The notes below the pieces were generated by a model, which had not been told where the DNA came from, did no database searches, and saw only the letters and a program-made list of their open reading frames with translations. Made by a program: the position numbers and the translations under genes. DNA of 64,000 nt, taken from Bacteriovoracaceae bacterium (GTDB lineage: Bacteria > Bdellovibrionota > Bacteriovoracia > Bacteriovoracales > Bacteriovoracaceae). Below are positions 41,734 through 51,130 of this stretch, piece after piece (position 1 is the first letter of the stretch; every line of letters starts with the position of its first letter). Location of the stretch: contig JADHTQ010000016.1 in assembly GCA_016784965.1 (NCBI GenBank), positions 22,523 to 86,522 of the forward strand. The letters run 5' to 3'.

Positions 41734-42237
41734 ATGTTAACTTCAAAAAAATTATTAGTCTTCATTATTTTATTAGTAGCTCAATCAGCATCAGCAATTT
41801 ATGACCCCACTTGGGAGCGACCAGTTTTAAGCGCAGAAGAAATGGAAATTTCAGATGCACGTTATGGCTTTGAAAACCTTGAAACTGCCAGCTTGTCACT
41901 TAACTCGAGAGACGGTGAAGAGGGTATGACAAGTATCAGGATTTCTTTAAAATACTTAGATCGCGATGAGTCTCAAGATCAAATTTTAAAGATAGAAAAT
42001 GTAGAAAAAGTTGAATGTAATGCCACTAGATATACTGCTCAACTTAAGATGAATAGTGAATCACAACACAGAATGTATATTTCCTTAACCGATTATAGCA
42101 ATAGTGTATGTGCTGTCGTTCACGAGTACCTGTGGGTTGCTCACGTTAACGAGGGGTATGGATTTTGTGGAACAATGGATTCTCGTATGAAATTACAAGG
42201 TAATCCAGAAGCAGTTATTACAATCCAATCACTATAG
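41734..42237 (+). CDS. Small exported protein, unknown
   Basis: The start is the ATG at 41734, with GAGGAG before it and a signal peptide (KLLVFIILLVAQSASA); the longer frame from 41641 has neither. The mature 150 residues are predicted mainly beta, with alternating hydrophobic strands (SLSLNSRDGEEGMTSIRISL, QHRMYISLTDYSNSVC) and four cysteines late in the protein. It converges on ssnA with a one-base gap between stops. The family is not recognised. Confidence 0.6.
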   Translation: MLTSKKLLVFIILLVAQSASAIYDPTWERPVLSAEEMEISDARYGFENLETASLSLNSRDGEEGMTSIRISLKYLDRDESQDQILKIENVEKVECNATRYTAQLKMNSESQHRMYISLTDYSNSVCAVVHEYLWVAHVNEGYGFCGTMDSRMKLQGNPEAVITIQSL

Positions 42238-42238
42238 A

Positions 42239-43576
42239 CTAAAATTCTGACCAGAGCCTTTGAGCAAGCTCTAAGGCTTGGTCATGTATTTGTCTCTCAT
42301 CTAAGTCTTGTAACTTTTTATTCTGCATTAAAATCTTACCATTTGCTATCGTTGTATCTACTGATGCCTGAGAAACACCAAACACTAGGTGGCCTGCAAA
42401 TGTCTGACTATCAAGGGGCGTTGGAGGTGAGTAATCCATTAAAATAACATCTGCCTTAAAACCTTCCTTTAGCTCTCCAATCTTTTCATCCCATAGCCGC
42501 CTCACAATTTTGGCATTATTATTAATTAGTGCATTTATACACTCCATAAAACCAACGCCCGGATGATTATATTTTAGTTTTTGAGACCATATAGCAAATC
42601 GCAACTCCTCCAGCATATTGACTGTCATGGCATCAGTGCCTAGACCTACCAAAAGGCCTTTCTCAGTCATTTTAACTATATCAGAAATTCCAACAGCATT
42701 GTTCATGTTTGATTGTGGATTACAAACAACCATTGTATCTGTGGTTTTTAGTAAATCTATCTCCGAGTCGTTTAAGTGAACACCATGTACACAAATAGTT
42801 TTATCTCCAAGAACTCCTGCACTATATAAACGCTCGACCACTCTTTTGCCTGTTTTTTCAAGGGTTATTTCTTGATCTGCCAAATCCTCAGCAGTGTGTA
42901 TGTGAAAAAATGCTTGGCAATTTTTTGCCGCCAAAACAGCTTGCTTTAAGGTTTCATCAGAAATGGTAAAAGAGGCATGGAGCCCAAAAAGGGCCTTTAA
43001 TTGATCTGAGTTCGACTCGTTTATACTCTGAATAAACTCTGTATTTTCAGCTATGCCCTGTTTTGCGATTGCTTCACCATCGCGATCAGAAACCTCATAA
43101 CAAAGGCAAGCCCGAAGCCCTGACTGCTTCACGGCTTGAGCTATTTTATCTAAAGAGCCCTTTACAGCATTAACCGATGCATGATGATCTATAATGGTCG
43201 TTGTGCCTTTTTTAATGGCCTCAATATTGGCCACAAGCGCACTGAAATAACAATCATCAAGAGTCAACTTTTTATCCAGACGCCACCACAGATTATTTAA
43301 AATTTCTGTGAAGTTATTGGAAGGTGCCGCTTTATTTAAACCACGTGCAAAGCTGCTATAGTAGTGCATGTGAGCATTGATAAATCCTGGCATAACTAAC
43401 TTCTGTGATGCATTTATAATGGTCGCATCGCTATCAATTTTAAAGTCCGCCAGTTCTTTATTGTGGGCCACCTTTTCAATTACATCATCACGAATTGATA
43501 CGAAGTGGTCTTGTAGGACTTGATTATTGTCACCTAATGTGACAACCGTTCCATTTTTTAAAATAATTTGAGACAT
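42239..43576 (-). CDS. ssnA: SsnA-like amidohydrolase/aminohydrolase
   Basis: The 445-residue protein is a metal-dependent amidohydrolase with N-terminal PGFINAHMHYYSSFARGL (the HxH metal site), then HIHTAEDL and CVHGVHLND for later metal His ligands, and LGTDAMTVNMLEEL for the Asp. SsnA is encoded beside ygfK and xdhD in E. coli and other bacteria, where the locus is linked to purine/urate breakdown under anaerobic conditions. It may open or deaminate a ring intermediate. Its start overlaps the xdh stop (TAATG), so it is the last gene of the reverse operon. Confidence 0.88.
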   Translation of the reverse strand: MSQIILKNGTVVTLGDNNQVLQDHFVSIRDDVIEKVAHNKELADFKIDSDATIINASQKLVMPGFINAHMHYYSSFARGLNKAAPSNNFTEILNNLWWRLDKKLTLDDCYFSALVANIEAIKKGTTTIIDHHASVNAVKGSLDKIAQAVKQSGLRACLCYEVSDRDGEAIAKQGIAENTEFIQSINESNSDQLKALFGLHASFTISDETLKQAVLAAKNCQAFFHIHTAEDLADQEITLEKTGKRVVERLYSAGVLGDKTICVHGVHLNDSEIDLLKTTDTMVVCNPQSNMNNAVGISDIVKMTEKGLLVGLGTDAMTVNMLEELRFAIWSQKLKYNHPGVGFMECINALINNNAKIVRRLWDEKIGELKEGFKADVILMDYSPPTPLDSQTFAGHLVFGVSQASVDTTIANGKILMQNKKLQDLDERQIHDQALELAQRLWSEF

Positions 43577-46173
43577 TACCGACCTTTTTTCTTTTTGATT
43601 ATGCCAATGGGTAGGCTGTAGCGCCTCACCTGATCAAACTGATATAAAGCATTCGACACCGCTGCTGCAGTTGGAACTAACCCAACCTCCCCAACACCTC
43701 TTGCACCGTAGGGACCATGGATATCATAGGCTTCAATTCCTATTACTTCCACATCGGGTGTATCTTTTGCCTTTAAAATACCAAGCTGAGACAGCTTAGA
43801 ATAAACGGGCCATCCATCTTTCATGGGAAAGTTTTCACTTATTGCATACCCCAGCCCCATGTGAACTGAACCTTCAATTTGACCTGTAAACAATGTGGGG
43901 TTCATGATCTTGCCTGCATCATGGGCAGCATAAACTTTATCAATTTTTCCAGCTTCATTTAAAGTTACTAGTTGAGTTGCATAACTGTAAGAGTAGTGAG
44001 TGACTGCTTCAATGCTATCTTTTGTAGAGCCTGGCTCAGTTGTCCAATCACAAACCCATTCTCCTTTATATTCATTGCCCACAAGGTCTTCTAGTTCATT
44101 AACCAGTAAATCCTCCTTCAATTGTTTACATGCATCTATCAAAGAATTTCCTACCATCACGGTTCCACGGGATGAAGTCGTCATCCCACAAACAGTGTTT
44201 TGTTTGGTATCTACAATAACTTCAAATAAAGCGGGGTCAAGGCCTGTTTCTTGGCATACTGTTTGGATGGCCATGGTATGAACACCTTGCCCCATCTCAG
44301 TCCAACCATGATAGATTGCAATTTTGTGTCTGGAGTTAATTACGATCTTGGCCTGCCCGCCATCGGGCATTCCATTGCCAATGCCAGAATTTTTTATACC
44401 GCAGGCAATACCTGCAAACGGTGCCTCATAAAAATAAGATTTAACTGCCATTAAAGTTTCTTTTAAACCTATGTCGCCTTTTAGAACTTGTCCCGTAGCA
44501 GTCATTGATCCAGTATCTAGTGCATTGTCAAAGCGAAATTGCCAGCGATCAAAACCACCTTTTTCACAAAGGTCATCGATACAACTTTCTATGGCAAATG
44601 CCGTTTGGTTAACCCCAAAACCCCTCATGGCGCCACAAGGAACATTATTGGTATACACTGCCAGTGCATTTATATCTACAGTAGGCACATGATAAGCACC
44701 TGTTGCGTGTCCCGCTGCTCGCTCTAAAACCTTCATTCCAACCGATGCATAAGCACCGGTATCGCCATGAATTTCACTTTGTACAAATGTAAGTTTACCT
44801 TTGCTATCACACCCTACCATATATTTCATTCTCATTGGATGGCGCTTGGGATGCATCCTCATGGACTCCGATCGATTTAGATGTAATCTAACTGGGTACT
44901 TGGTTAAAAAGGCAAAGACCGCAGCATGACCTTGAACTGTTAAGTCTTCCTTCCCACCAAAACCTCCACCATTTTGAACTTGAACAACATTCACCTGCTC
45001 CAGGGGAAGGCCCGTTAGTGTTGCAATTTGTTTGCGATCTTCAAAAGCACCTTGGCCTTGAGAGTATACTTTAAGCCCCTCTTCTCCATTGACATTTTTT
45101 GAAATGGCCAGACAGCACTCTGTTTCTAAAAAAGCATGCTCTACTCTTTGAGTATAATACGTCCCTTCAGATATGAAACTTGAATTCATTATTGCTTCTT
45201 CAAGGTCACCTCGCTTTAGCTTCGTTTGAGAAAGGATGTTAGATTTGTGATGAATCAAGGGGGCATCTTTGCGCATTGCCTGATCAACAGTACAAAGTGG
45301 CGTTAATACTTCATACTTTACCTTGATCTTACTCACTGCTTTTTTTGCAGTAGCTTCATCCAAGGCAACAACACCAGCTAGCACATCTCCCACATAACGG
45401 GTTTGCTCACCTTCATCAATCATTATGGGCCAATCTTTGGCAATAAGCCCAATAGTTCGTGCCCCAGGAATATCCTTGGCAGTAATGACTTTTATTACAC
45501 CTGTAACTCTCTTTGCCTCAGAGATATCAATCGATATAACTTCTGCCCGAGGGTGATCTGAAAACTTTAAAGCTGCATGTCGCATACCTTCTTCTTTTAA
45601 ATCACAGACAAAGGGACGCTTACCCAAAACAGTATCATGGCCATCGTACTTTAAAAGACTGCTGCCTACAAGACCAGAGCTTCTGCTTACTGGTAAAGTC
45701 TCAGTACCTGCTAAAATCTGGGATGCATAGATAATGGAATCTACTATTTTTTTATATCCTGTACATCTACACAGATTGCGATTTAGAACTTTTTTGACAT
45801 CATCACGAGTTGGCAGAGGATTTCTTTTTAAAAAAGCAACTGCGTTCATCACAATACCAGGTATACAAAAACCGCATTGCACGCCACCTTTAATCATAAA
45901 AGCTTTAGCAAATGCTTCTTGGATTCTTGCCTCTAGTCCATCTGTCGTCACAACTTTTTTACCTTCCACTCTTTTCATTGGAGTAGTGCAAGACAAAGTC
46001 GCACGATCATTCATCATCACAGTACAGGCTCCACAAGAGCCACCACAGTTATTATCTATACTACATCCATTTTTTACGGAGATAATACCTCTTTTTTCTC
46101 TTAGATATCCCAAAAGAGAAAGCTCAGAATCGCCGCTATAATCAATCAGTTCGCCATTGAGTGTAAAATACAT
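43576..46173 (-). CDS. Molybdenum hydroxylase (XdhD-like), Fe-S plus Mo domains, no FAD domain
   Basis: The 865-residue protein has N-terminal [2Fe-2S] modules, with the motif CGGSCGACTV followed by QCGFCIPGIVM and NRNLCRCTGY, then a molybdopterin domain with QNGGGFGGKED, CGAMRGFGVNQT and GARGVGEVGL (the Glu of GVGE is catalytic in the family). There is no FAD domain; none is encoded in this window. It resembles XdhD-type enzymes of the ygfK/ssnA loci. The first cluster loop is unusual: SIDNNCGGSCGAC has an insertion and extra Cys compared with C-x4-C-x2-C. It should hydroxylate a purine; electrons may go to a ferredoxin or the reductase encoded upstream. Confidence 0.88.
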   Translation of the reverse strand: MYFTLNGELIDYSGDSELSLLGYLREKRGIISVKNGCSIDNNCGGSCGACTVMMNDRATLSCTTPMKRVEGKKVVTTDGLEARIQEAFAKAFMIKGGVQCGFCIPGIVMNAVAFLKRNPLPTRDDVKKVLNRNLCRCTGYKKIVDSIIYASQILAGTETLPVSRSSGLVGSSLLKYDGHDTVLGKRPFVCDLKEEGMRHAALKFSDHPRAEVISIDISEAKRVTGVIKVITAKDIPGARTIGLIAKDWPIMIDEGEQTRYVGDVLAGVVALDEATAKKAVSKIKVKYEVLTPLCTVDQAMRKDAPLIHHKSNILSQTKLKRGDLEEAIMNSSFISEGTYYTQRVEHAFLETECCLAISKNVNGEEGLKVYSQGQGAFEDRKQIATLTGLPLEQVNVVQVQNGGGFGGKEDLTVQGHAAVFAFLTKYPVRLHLNRSESMRMHPKRHPMRMKYMVGCDSKGKLTFVQSEIHGDTGAYASVGMKVLERAAGHATGAYHVPTVDINALAVYTNNVPCGAMRGFGVNQTAFAIESCIDDLCEKGGFDRWQFRFDNALDTGSMTATGQVLKGDIGLKETLMAVKSYFYEAPFAGIACGIKNSGIGNGMPDGGQAKIVINSRHKIAIYHGWTEMGQGVHTMAIQTVCQETGLDPALFEVIVDTKQNTVCGMTTSSRGTVMVGNSLIDACKQLKEDLLVNELEDLVGNEYKGEWVCDWTTEPGSTKDSIEAVTHYSYSYATQLVTLNEAGKIDKVYAAHDAGKIMNPTLFTGQIEGSVHMGLGYAISENFPMKDGWPVYSKLSQLGILKAKDTPDVEVIGIEAYDIHGPYGARGVGEVGLVPTAAAVSNALYQFDQVRRYSLPIGIIKKKKGR

Positions 46174-46194
46174 TTTTGCCTTCTTTTGTGATAG

Positions 46195-47424
46195 TTAAAA
46201 ACTAAAAGCTGCTTCTTTTTTTACAGTTGTGCTATGAAATTTCAATATAGACTCCGGAAGTTTTGCATAAAATTCAATAGCATTGATCATATCACTAATT
46301 TTAATTTTATCATCAGTAGAGTGAGCACTCACCTCACTAGCAGGTCCAAATCCAATCGTTGGAATGCCCAACTGCCCCATACTGGCAATCCCGTTAGTGC
46401 TAAACACCCACTTGCTAGTTGTAACTTTCTTCCCAAGAACTTTTGAAGCTGCATCGACTCCAGCTTTCACCAAAGGATGGTCTTCAGGTAGCACCCAAGT
46501 TGGATAATATTTTTCAGTTTCTAAAACTTTTCCCTGATAGGATGGAGCATCGTAATGTAATATCTCAACTTTCATATTTTTGGGATCAAAGCTTGCAAGT
46601 TCTTCAATTTGTAAAACAGCTAAAGTTTTATCCTCACCATTTGACAGCCTTCTATCGATATGAATCTTACACAGATCCGGCACGGCACACAAGCTTGGTG
46701 TCTCACAGGATACATGGGTTACCACACAGGTACCTTTTCCTAGGAATTTGTCAGGCTTTAGTTTTTTGTTCAATTTTTCAATATCTGATATCAGCGGCAT
46801 CATACGATAAACCGCATTCTCTCCACGCAATGGAGCCGAACCATGACAAGAAACTCCTTTGGCAGTGACACTTATTTCCATTCTCCCTCGGTGACCTCTA
46901 AAAACTTTCATGTCCGTGGCTTCACCCAAACAAACATAATCGACACTACCAATTGAGTGCTCTAATATGTATCTAAGGCCCAATCCATCACAATCTTCCT
47001 CCTGGACTGTACCTACAACGTAAATGGTAAATTGATCCAGAAGGTCTCCGATTTCTTTAAATAAAGCAGCTCCAAAAACTTGCGCTACAGTACCATTGTG
47101 GTTATCGCTGGCCCCTCGTCCGTATATGTATCCATCTTCAACCTTGCCATCATATGGATCAAACCCCCAGTTTTCCAGGTTACCAACATCCACAGTATCT
47201 ATGTGAGAATCAAAAAGAAGTTTAATCGGACCATTTCCAATTTTACCAATGACGTTTCCATAGTCATCAATCCATGAATGCTCAAATCCAAGGTGCTTCA
47301 TCTCCCGTAAAATACGCAAAGCTACATCTCTTTCTTGACAGCTGATACCAGGAATGCGGATAAGGTCTCTCATAAAATTAATTGAATCGTGGCGATAATT
47401 TTCAATTCTCTGCTTGATATCCAT
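46195..47424 (-). CDS. ygeY: YgeY-like M20-family metallohydrolase
   Basis: This 409-residue protein is an M20 (ArgE/DapE-like) zinc hydrolase: LLFDSHIDTVDVGNLENWGF, GRGASDNHNGTVA and TVQEEDCDGLGLRY hold the metal and catalytic residues, with a late SAHSTDDKI. It matches the YgeY branch found beside ygeW and ssnA. In the purine-type locus it is thought to remove an acyl or carbamoyl group from a diaminopropionate-type intermediate; this is inference from context. It follows ygeW with an 11-base gap. Confidence 0.85.
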   Translation of the reverse strand: MDIKQRIENYRHDSINFMRDLIRIPGISCQERDVALRILREMKHLGFEHSWIDDYGNVIGKIGNGPIKLLFDSHIDTVDVGNLENWGFDPYDGKVEDGYIYGRGASDNHNGTVAQVFGAALFKEIGDLLDQFTIYVVGTVQEEDCDGLGLRYILEHSIGSVDYVCLGEATDMKVFRGHRGRMEISVTAKGVSCHGSAPLRGENAVYRMMPLISDIEKLNKKLKPDKFLGKGTCVVTHVSCETPSLCAVPDLCKIHIDRRLSNGEDKTLAVLQIEELASFDPKNMKVEILHYDAPSYQGKVLETEKYYPTWVLPEDHPLVKAGVDAASKVLGKKVTTSKWVFSTNGIASMGQLGIPTIGFGPASEVSAHSTDDKIKISDMINAIEFYAKLPESILKFHSTTVKKEAAFSF

Positions 47425-47435
47425 TTATATTTCCT

Positions 47436-48632
47436 TTATTTATTAATTCCCATTCTAGTTTTGTTTGTCACTCTTAGATTGCCCAATATCTTTTTTGGAT
47501 CTTCAAATAGATTTCCCATCATCATAGCAGCGATAATATAAGGTTTAGCACTTGCTTCTTTGTAAGTATCAATTCTGTATCTTTCAAAAACACTTTTTGC
47601 AACCTCGCCCTCTTTGCAGGACACACCAGTGATATCCGCAGGTAAACAGTGCATGTAGAGTGCCTTTTTGTCTTTAGTTAAACTCATTTTTTCTTCAGTA
47701 CATTCCCAGTCTTTAAATTTTGCATTTTGGGCCAGACAGTTTTGTTCCAAATCTTTTAGTCCATCAAACTCTTGGTTTTGCACCAATTGGGTACGTTCTT
47801 GCATCACCGTGTAAGGGGCCCAACTTTTTGGATAAACAATGTCTGCCCCTTTAAAGGCTTCATCCATTGAGTTTGTGACCTTAAAGCTGCCCCCACTGTT
47901 GTTTGCAAATTCAGAAGATTTACTAATAACATCTGGAATTAAATTATATCCTTCTGGATGGGCCAGCGTTATTTCCATGCCCAGACGGGTCATCAAGCCA
48001 ATAATTCCTTGCGGTACTGACAGTGGTTTACCGTAACTGGGAGAATATGCCCAAGTCATCGCCATTTTTTTACCTTTTAAATTCTCTAATCCCCCAAAAT
48101 AGTTATCTAGGTGTAATAGGTCTGCCAGCGATTGCGTTGGATGATCAATGTCACATTGAAGATTAATTATTCCGGGTCTTCTGGGAAGCACGCCTTCACT
48201 AAACCCTTCATCCAAAGCCCGTCCAACTTCCAACATGTACTCGTGTCCAAGACCTATGTACATATCATCCCTAATGCCGATTATATCGCTCATAAAAGAG
48301 ATCATATTCGCGGTTTCTCTCACTGTTTCACCATGAGCAATTTGTGATTTAGCTTCATCAAGGTCTTGTACGGTAAGTCCTAAAAGGTTTGCAGCAGAGG
48401 CAAATGAGAAGCGAGTTCGAGTGGAGTTATCCCTAAACAAAGAAATTGCAAGACCTGAATTTATGACTTTTGCAGACATATTACTATCTCTTAAGTACTT
48501 CAAGAGCTTTGCAATACTTAGTGTTTGTCTAATGTCATCGAGGGACTTATCCCAAGTAAGTAGAAAATCCTTACCAAATAATTTGCTATCGAGACCTTCC
48601 ATTTGTTCCACTAACTCTTTAAAAACTGTCAT
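47436..48632 (-). CDS. ygeW: YgeW-like knotted carbamoyltransferase
   Basis: The 398-residue enzyme has the carbamoyltransferase signatures FRDNSTRTRFSF (carbamoyl-phosphate site), HPTQSLADLLHLD and MHCLPADITG. The long insert and the sequence QIAHGETVRETANMISFMSD identify the YgeW branch, whose native substrate has been uncertain; it probably phosphorolyses a carbamoylated intermediate to carbamoyl phosphate. Its neighbour, carbamate kinase, would then make ATP. It follows the kinase gene after 16 bases. Confidence 0.88.
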   Translation of the reverse strand: MTVFKELVEQMEGLDSKLFGKDFLLTWDKSLDDIRQTLSIAKLLKYLRDSNMSAKVINSGLAISLFRDNSTRTRFSFASAANLLGLTVQDLDEAKSQIAHGETVRETANMISFMSDIIGIRDDMYIGLGHEYMLEVGRALDEGFSEGVLPRRPGIINLQCDIDHPTQSLADLLHLDNYFGGLENLKGKKMAMTWAYSPSYGKPLSVPQGIIGLMTRLGMEITLAHPEGYNLIPDVISKSSEFANNSGGSFKVTNSMDEAFKGADIVYPKSWAPYTVMQERTQLVQNQEFDGLKDLEQNCLAQNAKFKDWECTEEKMSLTKDKKALYMHCLPADITGVSCKEGEVAKSVFERYRIDTYKEASAKPYIIAAMMMGNLFEDPKKILGNLRVTNKTRMGINK

Positions 48633-48648
48633 CTACTACCTCTTTTTA

Positions 48649-49749
48649 TTATGGAACAATTGTCGTTCCGGCTTTACCCTCTAAGGTTTCTTGAAATAAT
48701 CTTACTTTGGTAATGTAGGCCTTTTTTCCGCCTCCTTCTAAAAATTTTATAATGGCCTCTACTTTAGGCCCCATACTACCTGGAGGGAATTCTCCTTTCT
48801 CATAGTGGCCTTTAAGTTCTGCCAAGGTCAATTTGGTCAAATCTACTTCATCTGGTGTTTGAAAATTGAGTTTTACATTCTCCACATCGGTAAAAATTGT
48901 CAGCTCTCCTTCGAGGTCTTCTCCACGTTTTTTTGCCCGCTTTATTAGCTGAACTCCCAAAAGGGCCGTCGCTAAATCTTTATCGATAACCGCTTCAATT
49001 CCTGAAACAATTTTGGCGGCCTTTTGTCCCTCTACGTAAGGTCTATTAAGTATCACACCATGGTTGCATTCATAAATTTCTTCGCCTTTTTCAATTCTAG
49101 GAGAGACTAACTTGACTGGTATTCCACCACCACCGACTGCAATTGGAATCATTCCAGCTAATAAATTTGACTCTATCAAATCAATTTCTACAATTTCTTT
49201 GGGCTTTGGTGAAGGAACAACTCGCCTCCACATTTTTTCACCTAAATCATTTTTCTTGTAACATTTAACTTCAATCCCGGCCTCTTGCTTTTCCTTGATC
49301 TCCTCTTTACATAAAATAGGACCGATAAATTTTGTGTAATTTAAAAAGGCCGGATCGTTTTCATCAACAATCACTTGGGTTACTGTTTCTGCTGCAATTT
49401 TATTTATTCCTCTTAGTTTTAACGAGTTTGATAATTGGGCCAGCATGTAGCCAATTGCTCCTTGAGAATTTGCCCCACACACATCCAAGGAAATGGTGTG
49501 TAATACCTCTCTGGCATACTCTGCACGAAAAAGAATGTTCCCCACTTGGGGGCCATTGCCGTGGGTTAGAATATAATGGTTGTCTGGGTGTTTTTGAACA
49601 ATATCAGCAATAAGTCTACAAGTTCTGGCTGCCCTTCTCCACTGTCTAGGCACATCTGGAACTATGAGTTCTCCACTTTTGGGATCAACGCGGTCTGTTG
49701 GCGAAAGCTCGTTGCCCCCTAGTGCAAAAATTCTTAGTAGTTTTCCCAT
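48649..49749 (-). CDS. yqeA: Carbamate kinase (YqeA-like)
   Basis: The start is the ATG at 49749, with AAGGGA before it; the longer frame would begin at a GTG inside the palindromic operator. The 366-residue protein matches the carbamate kinase branch of the ssnA locus: IFALGGNELSP, YILTHGNGPQVGNILF, IPIAVGGGGIPVK and AVIDKDLATALLG, with the late GSMGPKVEAIIKFLE. It converts carbamoyl phosphate and ADP to ATP and carbamate, giving the cell its energy yield from the pathway. It is the first gene of the reverse operon. Confidence 0.9.
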   Translation of the reverse strand: MGKLLRIFALGGNELSPTDRVDPKSGELIVPDVPRQWRRAARTCRLIADIVQKHPDNHYILTHGNGPQVGNILFRAEYAREVLHTISLDVCGANSQGAIGYMLAQLSNSLKLRGINKIAAETVTQVIVDENDPAFLNYTKFIGPILCKEEIKEKQEAGIEVKCYKKNDLGEKMWRRVVPSPKPKEIVEIDLIESNLLAGMIPIAVGGGGIPVKLVSPRIEKGEEIYECNHGVILNRPYVEGQKAAKIVSGIEAVIDKDLATALLGVQLIKRAKKRGEDLEGELTIFTDVENVKLNFQTPDEVDLTKLTLAELKGHYEKGEFPPGSMGPKVEAIIKFLEGGGKKAYITKVRLFQETLEGKAGTTIVP

Positions 49750-49760
49750 AAAGTCCCTTT

Positions 49761-49777
49761 TGTGCAAATTATGCACA
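49761..49777. promoter_or_regulatory. 17-base inverted repeat at the yqeA promoter
   Basis: TGTGCA (49761-49766) and TGCACA (49772-49777) flank a 5-base spacer. It sits between the -10 box and the ribosome-binding site of yqeA, where a repressor would block the reverse operon. No regulator gene is nearby, so the binding protein is unknown. Confidence 0.45.
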
Positions 49778-49804
49778 TATTAAATGATTTGTACTATAGT
49801 GCAA
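49777..49804 (-). promoter_or_regulatory. Candidate promoter of the yqeA-ygeW-ygeY-xdh-ssnA operon
   Basis: On the reverse strand, TTGCAC (49799-49804) and TAATAT (49777-49782) are separated by 16 bases. The -10 ends 27 bases before the ATG at 49749. Taken with the overlapping inverted repeat this is a good regulated promoter. Confidence 0.5.
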
Positions 49805-49926
49805 CTCGGGCGCACGCATACACTATTGTTAAGAATTGCATGGGGAAAATCAAGTAATTAAGGTAAGATAATACTTTTTTTCTACAAACTCTTGGTGTAC
49901 CATGTCTTTTTAAGTGAGTATTTGTT

Positions 49927-51114
49927 ATGCCAATAACATTCAAGTATCAGTGTACTGATTGCGATAAGACTTACGAGATTTCTCCAAAATTTATGGTCTG
50001 TCCCGATTGCACAAAAATTCAAAGAGGCGACACTCCGTTACGAGGAATCCTAACCGTAAAGCTGACCGGTGAAGTTGGGCCCAATTTCAATGTACATGAG
50101 CTACTACCTGTTGATAAAGAATTCTTCCCTTCAATTCATGTTGGAGATACACCCTTTTGGAAGCCTGGCCGCCTAAATAAGGCCTTCGGTTTTTCCAATC
50201 TTTTTTTAAAAAATGATGGAGCAAACCCTACTGGTTCACTAAAAGACCGCGCATCTCATTTGGTTTGTGCTTTTGCTAAGCAACATCAAATTAAGCAAAT
50301 CGTTTTGGCATCCACAGGTAATGCCGCATCATCCATGGCAGGAATAGGTGCCGCTGCGGGTCTTAAAGTCACCATTTTTTTGCCGCAAGATGCACCTATT
50401 GCAAAGATGATTCAAGTCATGCAATACGGGGCAAAGCTTATTTTAGTAAATGGAAACTACGATAAAGCATATAAGTTATCACTGGAGTACACACGCTTTC
50501 ACAGTAATTGTTTAAGTCGAAATACGGCTTATAATCCGTTAACCATCGAGGGGAAAAAAACCGTCGCCTTGGAAATTTTCAAACAACTTGGCAAAGTACC
50601 AAAACATATTTTTGTCCCCACTGGTGACGGTGTAATCTTAGCTGGTGTATACAAGGGCTTCACTGATTTAAAAGAGTTAAACATTATTGGCTCTACCCCC
50701 ACTGTCTATGCGGTCCAAGCAGCAGGCAGCGATGCTATATATCAAGCATTACACAAAGGGAAATTTGAAAAAATTTGCAGTGATACTATCGCTGACTCAA
50801 TAAAAGTAGATGTACCCCAAAATGGATATTATGCCTTAAAGCTATTAAAAAAATATAAAGGGCAATGTATTAAGGTTTCTGATGATGAAATTTTAAAGTC
50901 ACAAAAACTCTTATCATCTACCACTGGTCTTTTCGTGGAACCAGCAGCAGCGGCTTCATTTGCCGGTTTTTTACAAGTAAAAAAGAATATCGGCAAAGAT
51001 GACAGCATTGTAATTTTGACCACTGGCACAGGACTAAAAGATACCGAAGCAGCAAAAGTTAAATTACCACCACTTCCCGAACCGATTAATCAGCTAGCTG
51101 ATATTGTCGATTGA
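49927..51114 (+). CDS. PLP-dependent enzyme, threonine-synthase-like, with zinc-ribbon N-terminus
   Basis: The 395-residue protein begins with a possible zinc ribbon (CTDC, then CPDC within the first 30 residues). It then has a fold-type II PLP core: NDGANPTGSLKDRAS (PLP Lys in SLKDR), LASTGNAASSMAGIGAAAGL and FVPTGDGVILAGVYKGF. This is the threonine synthase branch. In this locus its real substrate may be a 2,3-diaminopropionate-type or phosphorylated intermediate rather than O-phosphohomoserine, replacing the YgeX ammonia-lyase of E. coli. The second PLP gene follows in the same direction. A genuine threonine synthase cannot be excluded. Confidence 0.75.
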   Translation: MPITFKYQCTDCDKTYEISPKFMVCPDCTKIQRGDTPLRGILTVKLTGEVGPNFNVHELLPVDKEFFPSIHVGDTPFWKPGRLNKAFGFSNLFLKNDGANPTGSLKDRASHLVCAFAKQHQIKQIVLASTGNAASSMAGIGAAAGLKVTIFLPQDAPIAKMIQVMQYGAKLILVNGNYDKAYKLSLEYTRFHSNCLSRNTAYNPLTIEGKKTVALEIFKQLGKVPKHIFVPTGDGVILAGVYKGFTDLKELNIIGSTPTVYAVQAAGSDAIYQALHKGKFEKICSDTIADSIKVDVPQNGYYALKLLKKYKGQCIKVSDDEILKSQKLLSSTTGLFVEPAAAASFAGFLQVKKNIGKDDSIVILTTGTGLKDTEAAKVKLPPLPEPINQLADIVD

Positions 51115-51130
51115 TAACGGAGCGCAAAAT

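Noticed and set aside
45734..46141. A 135-residue plus-strand frame opposite the Mo hydroxylase Fe-S domain
   Set aside because: The opposite strand holds clear Fe-S cluster motifs; this frame is a shadow.
49750..49776. GTG start for carbamate kinase at 49776
   Set aside because: It falls inside the inverted repeat and predicted transcription start; the ATG at 49749 has AAGGGA and a normal N-terminus.
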